Part shown: one piece after another, positions 56,687 to 64,000 of the stretch
How the letters are laid out: each line of letters opens with the position of its first letter
Numbering within the stretch: the stretch's first letter is position 1
The notes under the pieces: model-generated
The model's database searches: none
Told to the model about the DNA's origin: nothing
Seen by the model: only the letters and a program-made list of their open reading frames with translations
DNA from: Haliclona indistincta
Taxonomy: Eukaryota > Porifera > Demospongiae > Haplosclerida > Chalinidae
NCBI GenBank assembly: GCA_964017065.1
Contig: OZ024785.1
Span: 2,933,142 to 2,997,141 of the forward strand
Reading direction: 5' to 3'
DNA: 64,000 nt
Program-made: the position numbers and the translations under genes

Positions 56687-58633
56687 ATGTATACGGTGTT
56701 CCTCTGCTTCTTGATCATGAGTACAACTACTAGCCATAGTTCAGATGCAGGTAATTATTACTAAATAGTCGTGGAGCGAGACAAGGTCTTGTAATTTCAT
56801 TCTCTAGCACTCACAGAGGGTCCAGTGTCAGTGAGTGCACTGGCTGGAGAGAATGCTCTGTTCCACTGTACTGGTAGTGGTATCGCTGTTCAATGGGTAG
56901 CAGATGGAGTATACGTGACTGATACAGATCCTGTTATTGTTGATCGAGGAATTACTGCAAGTTCATCAGTATCATCAGGCACAGCACAGTCCACTCTCAC
57001 TGTACCAGCAACACTAGTGAACAATGGCACTACTGTACAGTGTATAGTGCTTTCTCTGCTTGGTTCAGTGACTAGCAACAATGCTACACTAACTGTTCTC
57101 CCTGGTGAGCTGTTATACAAATGACTATAAGTATTATACTGTTTCTGCAGGTATAGGTCCAGTTGTCAATGTGATGTTCACTCCATTGTTCGTCAATGTA
57201 CTGTGGGATCCTCCAGCAACTGCTGGTGTACTCAGTGGTCTCTCATATATAGTGATTGTGATGAACAACAACACTGGTCAAGTGATTGTCAGTGGCACTA
57301 CCACCAACACCAACTATCCACTACCAGTTCTTGAGTCATGTCAGTACTACACAGCTAATGTGACAGCATTCTCATCTCAGCATCATAGTGAGAGTGTGGT
57401 TACTGGACAGAGAGTACCAGGAGGTGAGTAAGAACAATAATTGTAATGTGGTTTGAATGTGTTGTTACATTTTAGTGTACTATGATTTGACAAGTCCTTC
57501 AGTGGTCAGTGTAGCCATCTACAACACCACTCATCGTGCTGTTACATTTACTGTTGTAGTAGAACAGGTAAGATACTGTAGCAGTAAGCTTAAGAATAAC
57601 ATAAACTAAGAGTTTTGTTTTAGCGAGGCCTTCTGGTTTGTACTGATCAAGAGCTGATGTCTGTGACATATCCAGTGTCAGATACTTCAAATAAGACTCT
57701 TCATCCAGAGGTTGCTGTAACACAACCTGGTGTGATACAGTACACAATCTATGTTGAAAAGAGTTGTCATTGTGCATCTGATATTATGATTGTTGATGCT
57801 GACAAAGTAATGACAGTCAACTTCAGTAAGTCATGACTAGCTAGTTGATGTTGTGTTTAATCTGGTCATACTGTGACAGGTTCCTATAATGTTCAAGACT
57901 GTGATGTATCCAGTGACCAGCACACTAGCTCCATACTAGTGGAGTGTACATTTGCCATCAATTCAACAGCACCAGGGATTGTAGTGATACAAGATGACCA
58001 GAGTCAATATACCATCAACAAGACACTGCAGAGACTGCTGCAGGATAGTGATAAAGGATCTGTCAACATTACTGGTCTACCAGCAGGAGAGTATAGTGTG
58101 AGAGTGTATGACAACAGTCCAGCTACTGACAGCACTAGTGCTGCATATCAGCATTCTCAGTTGGTACACATTATGGAGCTATCTAGTCCAAGTTCAATGG
58201 AAGTTTTATCAACACTCATTCATACTGTTTCCACTCCTGGTAAGGTACTTTACTCATGTTATATACACATAGCTGTTGTTGTTCCTTCACAGTGACTGAG
58301 AATGTCAACAACAACACAATCATACTAGCTTCCTCCATTACTACTGGACTAGTGTTGTTACTGGTCTTCACGATATTGATTGTGTGCACCATCATTACTT
58401 TAACAATTGTTAGACTAAAGCAACACAGAGGTAATATCTTTTTGCACTGTAAACACGGTTACCAATTCAACGCAGTAGGTGGTGATGCAGGTGCTATTGA
58501 TCATGTTCCATTTGATGATAATCCTGCTTACATCACAATGAAGAGGATCACCTTGAACAAGAACACTGCTTATGAGACTGTTAATAAAATTGAGACTATC
58601 AATACTAGTGCAGTTTATGAGACTGTATTATAA
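56687..58633 (+). CDS. Receptor gene 6: intact Ig-FN3 receptor, 522 aa
   Basis: Eight exons are seen: 56687-56750, 56808-57104, 57151-57423, 57476-57567, 57624-57825, 57880-58239, 58293-58430 and 58491-58633. All have GT-AG ends and consistent phases (1569 nt). Parts in order: signal peptide (MYTVFLCFLIMSTTT), Ig (LFHC, W in VQWVADG, VQC), FN3 (WDPPATAGVLSGLSYIVIV), a split FN3-like domain (YYDLTSPSVV; CTDQELMSVTYP; SCHCASDIMIV), the VQDCDVSS domain ending in a Ser-rich linker, a TM (ITTGLVLLLVFTILIVCTII) and a tail with NPAYITM, TAYETV and AVYETV. FN3 and exons 4-5 are of the gene 1 type, while TM and tail are of the gene 4 type. It is the cleanest reference member of the family here. Confidence 0.85.
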
Positions 58634-59351
58634 GTGACTGTTAACACAAACCATTAGAAAAACTAATTTCATTCTGGGTTGTTATGAAAGAGAGCATGCC
58701 AAGTTATAGTTCCGTAGAATAATCACATCATCACAATTTTCAAAGCTTGATTGAAATCTATTTCTCCATGTATCAGCATCTACTATGCACAATAATAAGA
58801 ATCCACTCGTCTTCTATGCCCGGTAACTGATACAGGAAATCAACCTGCACCAGCTGTGAACAATTCTATTCAGATAGCTTTCTCAAATGTGTTTACTGAC
58901 TCGCACGCAAATGACACAAGCATGTCTATACTGTCTCCTTTAGCAGAATCAGCAATAACTACAGCAATCTATTATCTTTCATTCTTTTACTGCTATTGAA
59001 TACTGTTCGTAATATCAGAATCACCATGGTCACCTCCATCACAATAATTATGCACAAGCTCTGAGCTATCCTGCTCAAGAAACCACTTACACTACTGATG
59101 ACTCACTGAGACCTTTATTAAGGTTTGCTCATGTAATTTACTTTTATCAGCCTTCTCTTCAACTGTCCTCTCCATCTCGACCCAAGCCAGTACATCCTAT
59201 CAATGACTTCAGCTGACTCACTGGATCAACTAATAGTGAGCAGTGTGTGTGCACTGTTTGTGAGTGAGTGAGTGTGTTTCCGTGTATGAGTACGCGTGTG
59301 TCACTGTGTGGGTGTGTTATAGTGTAATGATTAATTTTATCCTTCGAACAG
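58634..59351. other. Spacer after gene 6 with degenerate alternative-tail exons
   Basis: Near 58835 the linker-like exon (GGAAATCAACCTGCACCAGC) is open for about 55 codons to a TGA. Near 59018 the Pro/Tyr exon (AQALSYPAQETTYTTDDSLR) is present but its start is frameshifted. Near 59151 the PSLQLSSPSRPKPVHP exon is open to TGA. A short GTGAGTGAGTGA run lies near 59260. Confidence 0.45.
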
Positions 59352-59572
59352 AAGGATGTACCACCATCTCATCCTGCTGAAGAGGTAAGGCTTTGTGTAC
59401 TATGCTACTTCGTACATACTATGTTACTCATGTCTATATTCTTGATTTATTGTACTGTATAATAGTATTCCTCTTTTACTCACTTAGAATAAAGAGTCTT
59501 ATCTTACTACTATGGGAAGAAAGTGTCACACTCCAAGAAATCTAAGACTCGACAATCTTTTGTCAAATAGAA
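59352..59572 (+). pseudogene. Alternative-tail exon pair downstream of gene 6, second exon frameshifted
   Basis: Exon 59352-59384 (KDVPPSHPAEE) is intact. The following exon starts at 59488 (NKESYLTTMGRK) and then shifts frame relative to the copies at 51315 and 56390, losing the usual end. Confidence 0.5.
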
Positions 59573-59586
59573 TGAAATACATGTAC

Positions 59587-59768
59587 AGGATTTATTTATT
59601 GTTATCAACCAGATATTAACATAGCTCATGATCTATGGTTCATGTAATCTACAGTTAGAAAAACAGTTATGTTTACTTAGCTCAATACGTAGGAGGATAA
59701 GGGACAAGCCCCTCCTCCTCTGTGTTTGTACATGTATGCATTTTCTTGAACTCAAGTTGACAGCAGCA
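59587..59768 (+). promoter_or_regulatory. Conserved 5' block upstream of gene 7
   Basis: A close copy of the block upstream of genes 5, 6 and 8, including CTACAGTTAGAAAAACAGTT and GTAGGAGGATAAGGGACAAG, ending at the ATG at 59769. Confidence 0.55.
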
Positions 59769-61763
59769 ATGTATACGGTGTTCCTCTGCTTCTTGATCAT
59801 GAGTACAACTACTAGCCATAGTTCAGCTGCTGCTGGTAATTATTGCAAGACAATCAAGGTCTTGTAATTTCTTTCTCTAGCACTCACAGAGGGTCCAGTG
59901 TCAGTGAGTGCACTTGTTGGAGAGAATGCTCTGTTCCACTGTAATGGTAGTGGTTTCACCATAGCATGGATAGTAGATGGATCTTTAGCAACTGACTCTA
60001 TCATTGTGGAACGAGGAATCACTCCCGATACTCCTATGACATCATCAGGCACAGTACAGTCCACTCTCACTGTACCAGCGACACTAGTGAACAATGGCAC
60101 TACTGTACAGTGTAGAGTAGTTTCATCACTGGGAGGGTTTACTAATAGCAACACTGCTATCCTGACTGTTCTCCCTGGTGAGCTGTGTGATGACAGCACA
60201 CTGACTATAATTAATTGTATTTTGACTAGAATTGTATAATACTATTGTTACAGGTATTGGTCCAGTTGTCAATGTGAGGTTCACTCCATCATTCAGTGCT
60301 GTACTGTGGGATCCTCCAGCAACTGCTGGTGTACTCAGTGGTCTCTCCTATATAGTGATTGTGATGAACAACAACACTGGTCAAGTGATTGTCAATGACA
60401 CTACCAACAACACCAACTATCCATTGCCTCCACTCCCGTCTTGCCAGTACTACACAGTTAATGTGACAGCATTCTCATCTCAGCATCGCAGTGAGAGTGT
60501 AGTTATTGGACAAAGACAAGGAGGTGAGTTGTTTCAGGAGTACTTAATTCCGGTTGATACCAACATTCTCTAGAAATCTTTATTTTAACATCAAGTCAAG
60601 ATATTGATGTTACTCGTAAAGACAATTTTTCCATCAAGTGGTTTACCTTGTCATGGTCAGATGCTAAAATTTCAGACTTATCCACGAGATGACGTATCTA
60701 ATATCACTGACCATTCTGAGGTGTTGATTTCTGGGAGAGGAGATCATGTATATCCTATCATCGTTACTGAGAGTAAACAGCTATGCATTGCAGCCATCAG
60801 TCTTATTGCAAATGATGCTGTGATCAAGGTGTTGAATCTAAATTTCAGTGAGTCTCTTCAGCTGTGATACTAATAGAACTTTTGATATTCATGCAGGTAC
60901 ATTTGATGTTCAAAACTGCAACATACATGTAACCACATCTACTGATCAAAGCTCTATAATGGTGGAGTGTAGATTTGCTGTTAATTCAACAGCACTGTCA
61001 GGAATTGTTGTGATAAAGGATGAACACAATCAACCAATTAACGAAAGGGAACTGAACATCAAACATGGAAACAATATGAAATCAGTGAATATTACAGATC
61101 TACCAACAGGAAACTACAAAGCATCTGTGTATGACGATATTGAAGACAAACAACCTGCATATCAGCATCCAGAGTTTTTGAAAATTGTTGCACACAGTCC
61201 AACACCTACTCCATCAACTACTGTTGTTCATACAGGTACAACATGTTGTTGCATTGCTACGAATGCTGTTTATGTTATTATGAACTCTCTTCTAGAAACA
61301 GCTATTGCTGAAAGTTCACTTGTGCATGGTACAGTATACACAATAGTTCTTCTCCTGGTCCTACCATGAATATGACCATAACACAGAGTATGTTCATAAG
61401 AATAGCATGTGATTATAACTTACTTTCATGTTATTGCTGTTTCTGTTTATAGATGAAAATTTTCCTTCTATCACCATAGCTGCTATCTTAGTCTAATACT
61501 GCTACTTTTGATACTAATTGGGATCATTACTATATAGTGTGTGCAGCAGTTACTATGAACAAAAACAAGGACAGAGGTATTATAATGTTTTGTTTCCAAA
61601 TTTAGACTCACTTTTTCCACTAGGTGTTATTGATCATGTTCCAGTTGATGATAATCCTGCTTACATCACAATGAAGAGGATCACCTTGAACAAGAACACT
61701 GCTTATGAGACTGGTATAAATGAGACTATCAATACAAGTGCAGTTTATGAGACTGTATTATAA
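59769..61763 (+). pseudogene. Receptor gene 7: broken Ig-FN3 receptor
   Basis: Open exons are 59769-59835 (signal), 59881-60177 (Ig, with FTIAWIVDG), 60254-60523 (FN3), 60897-61235 (diverged third domain, TFDVQNC...) and 61624-61763 (tail with NPAYITM). Exons 4 and 5 are fused at 60574-60847. A deletion removed the intron and left the two halves out of frame, giving TGA at 60690-60692. The linker exon (61296-61387) has two extra bases, and the TM exon (61453-61576) contains stops and frameshifts. The intact Ig and FN3 exons suggest recent loss or a donor role in gene conversion. The third domain differs much more from its paralogues than the Ig exon does. Confidence 0.75.
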
Positions 61764-62338
61764 GTGACTGTTAACACGAACAAGAAAAACCAATTACATT
61801 CTGGGTTCTTAAGAAAGGGGCATGCTAAGTTATAGTGCCACAGAATAATCACATCATCACAATTTTCGAAGCTTGATTGAAGATCTATTTCTCCACGAAC
61901 TGATCAGCACCTACTTTGCAGCTAATCACTCCTTGATACAGTAAAATTACAGTCAACATGTAACTACATCAGATGCTGTCTCATAACCATGCCCAGTAAC
62001 TGGAAATCAACCTGCACCAGCTGTGAACAATTCTTTTCAGATAACTTTCGCAAAATTAATGTATTAGTTTGTTTACTGACTCTGACGCAAATGACACAAG
62101 TTTGTGTCATTTGCGTCACATACAAGTATGGACAACTTGTTTCATTTGTGTCATACTGCAAATGTTGTCAGTAATCACTTCAGAGAAACAAATCACACCA
62201 GTAGTAAATAAACCTGATTATACAGTGTGACAAACAACACCGAATTAATCTACATCTGTGAAAGCAACTACATCAATAGGCAACGACGATCTATACCTAG
62301 AGTGTGTGTACGAATGATTAATTTGATCTTTTCAACAG
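61764..62338. other. Spacer after gene 7
   Basis: It carries the same 3' flanking text as the other units, with a decayed alternative-tail linker near 62005 (GAAATCAACCTGCACCAGCT). A local inverted duplication of about 40 bp around 62085-62150 is built on CAAATGACACAAGTTTGTGTCATTTG. Confidence 0.45.
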
Positions 62339-62371
62339 AAGGACGTACCACCATCTGATCCAGCTGAAGAG
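62339..62371 (+). other. Orphan alternative-tail micro-exon downstream of gene 7
   Basis: A 33-bp exon (KDVPPSDPAEE) has AG before it and GTGAGG after it. The final exon of the module is deleted here, since the sequence jumps to the 5' block of gene 8. Confidence 0.5.
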
Positions 62372-62470
62372 GTGAGGCTTTGCATCAATAACAACACTAC
62401 TTTGTACATGTGATGTTACAGTCATGATTTATTGTGCTGCTGTATAACAGTAGTATTCCTCTTAGTAGTA

Positions 62471-62614
62471 TTCTACAGTTAGGAAAACAGTTATGTTTAT
62501 TTAGCTCAATACGTAGGAGGATAAGGGACAAGCCCCTCCTTCATGCGTGTATACAATAATAGTTAGCAACAACACAAGCTCATTGTGTCTGAGTTCACAC
62601 TGTTGGCAGCAGCC
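62471..62614 (+). promoter_or_regulatory. Conserved 5' block upstream of gene 8
   Basis: It contains CTACAGTTAGGAAAACAGTT, ATGTTTATTTAGCTCAATAC and GTAGGAGGATAAGGGACAAG, then a diverged stretch to the ATG at 62615. Confidence 0.5.
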
Positions 62615-64000
62615 ATGTACACTTGCACAGTGTTCCTCTGCTTTTTGATCGTGAGTATAACTACTAGTTCAGCTACTGGTAAAAATTATTACTAGTTTGG
62701 ATAAATTGCGACTGTGTATTCTCTAGCACTCACAGAGGGTCCAATGTCAGTGAGTGTACTGGTTGGAGAGAATGCTCTGTTCCACTGTAATGGTAGTGGT
62801 AACATTATAACATGGATAGTGGATGGACTACAAGAAAATCAACCTTCTATCTTTCAACGAGGGATCTCTTCAGTCCTTATACCATCATCAGGCACAGTAC
62901 AGTCCACTCTCACTGTACCAGCAACACTAGTGAACAATGGTACTACTGTACAGTGTGTGATCTATCCTGGTTCAGTGACCAGCAACACTGCTACCCTGAA
63001 TGTTCTTCCTACACCTGGTGGGCTGTACAGGACTAATGTACTGATAACATATCACACTATCCTATATTGTACAGGTATTGGACAGGTTCGTAATGTCAGG
63101 TTCACTTCATCACTCAGTGACGTACTATGGGATCCTCCATTGACTGCTCTGAGTGGTCTCATGTATGAGGTTACTACGATGGACATGAACACTGGTCAAA
63201 TTGTTGTCAATGAAACTACCAATAACACCTTTTGCCCACTACCTGAACTAGAGAATTGTCAGAACTATATTGTTACTGTGACAGCATTCTCATCTCAGCA
63301 ACAAGGTGATAGTGTGGTTACTGATCTGAGACCATCAGGAAGTGAGTGTGTTGGTTGTTGGTTGAACAGTGCGAGTTGATACTGATTTTCATTTATAGAT
63401 AACTATAGATTCAAAACTATATTGTCACAAGAGCTTGTCTTCAGAGAACATTCAATTGTAGAATTCCTTGTCACACTACATGTAATAGTATGTTAGATCC
63501 AGCAGTTGTAACTTTTAAAATTAATATTGTTCTTTTCTAGGTATCAGGTGTGCCATGTCCTGATCAGAGACTAACAGCTCAGACTTACCCTCAATCCAAC
63601 ATATCTGATATCACTAACCATCCTGAGCTAGTGATAATGAGCAGTGGAGATATTGTATACTCCATCACTACTGGTATTGAGAGGAAGCAACACTACACAG
63701 CTACTATCAGTCTCATTGGTAATGAAGGGATTGTACAAGAATTGCCTTTAACATTCAGTGAGTTAGTCTTGTATTATGATACTATTATTTTTGATGGTGA
63801 TAACCATGAAACAGGTACATTTGATGTTCAAGACTGTGATGTATCCAGTGACCAGCACACTAGCTCCATACTAGTGGAGTGTAAATTTGTCATCAATTCA
63901 ACAGCACCAGGGATTGTAGTGATACAAGATGACCAGAGTCAATATACCATCAACAAGACACTGCAGAGATTGCTGCAGGATAGTGATAAAGGATCTGTCA
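62615..64000 (+). CDS. Receptor gene 8: Ig-FN3 receptor, 5' part, runs off the window
   Basis: The exons are 62615-62678 (signal, MYTCTVFLCFLIVS), 62727-63017 (Ig: FHC, W in ITWIVDG, VQC), 63075-63341 (FN3), 63399-63487 and 63541-63757 (split FN3-like domain) and 63815 to the window end (VQDCDVSS domain). All are open and in phase, with no lesion in the visible part. FN3 and exons 4-5 are closest to genes 3 and 5. It keeps the CAG codon mutated in gene 2 and the exon 4 sequence lost in gene 5, so it serves as a reference for both. Confidence 0.8.

Overview
The window reads as metazoan DNA, most likely from a demosponge such as Amphimedon. This rests on inference: compact genes with many short GT-AG introns, a heavy load of foldback and DIRS-type elements, and lineage-specific Ig/FN3 receptors. 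No bacterial operons, rRNA or tRNA genes were seen.

The core of the window is a tandem, same-strand (+) family of single-pass surface receptors. The shared plan is a signal-peptide exon, one Ig exon, one FN3 exon, two exons encoding a second FN3-like domain split by a phase-0 intron, a third beta-rich domain exon, a Ser/Thr-rich linker, a TM exon and a short cytoplasmic exon. Almost all exon borders are phase 1, so exons can be swapped. The cytoplasmic exon carries NPAYITM (NPxY plus YxxM) and TAYETV (ITSM-like), and some copies add SHYENV or SAYENV (ITIM-like). Members: a remnant at 165-302; gene 1 at 522-4993 (749 aa, distinct TM and a long tail with several ITIM-type motifs), followed by a decayed copy of its 3' end; gene 2 at 8099-10137 (one nonsense codon); gene 3 at 10411-14260 (two frameshifts and a foldback insertion); gene 4, proposed to run from 21407 to 49795 with introns swollen by mobile DNA; gene 5 at 51602-55684 (open only if exon 4 is skipped); gene 6 at 56687-58633 (intact, 522 aa); gene 7 at 59769-61763 (broken); and gene 8 from 62615 past the window end. 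The Ig exons share almost identical frameworks but differ in a C-to-D strand segment and in the loop after the second Cys. Together with inhibitory-type tails, this resembles an allorecognition or innate immune receptor cluster.

The spacers between genes 4 to 8 repeat two modules. The first is a second set of cytoplasmic exons (Pro-rich, then KDVPPSDPAEE, then a final exon with a YLTTM motif), which is fully open downstream of gene 4. The second is a conserved block of about 130-180 bp just upstream of each start codon.

From 14.6 to 49.4 kb the sequence is dominated by mobile DNA. It holds a TTAA-flanked element with nested hairpins and repeated 69-bp exons (14644-16330), a MULE-like MITE with a 9-bp target duplication (16565-17183), a TA-flanked MITE (17210-18156), an 800-bp palindrome (19878-20676) and a LINE 3' fragment. 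Next come a foldback minisatellite with telomere-like arms, a nearly complete Ngaro-type retrotransposon on the minus strand with split direct repeats (27362-33204), a 28-bp minisatellite (about 33990-36815) split by a foldback element, and a DIRS1-like retrotransposon on the plus strand (39643-47880) that is itself interrupted by other elements.
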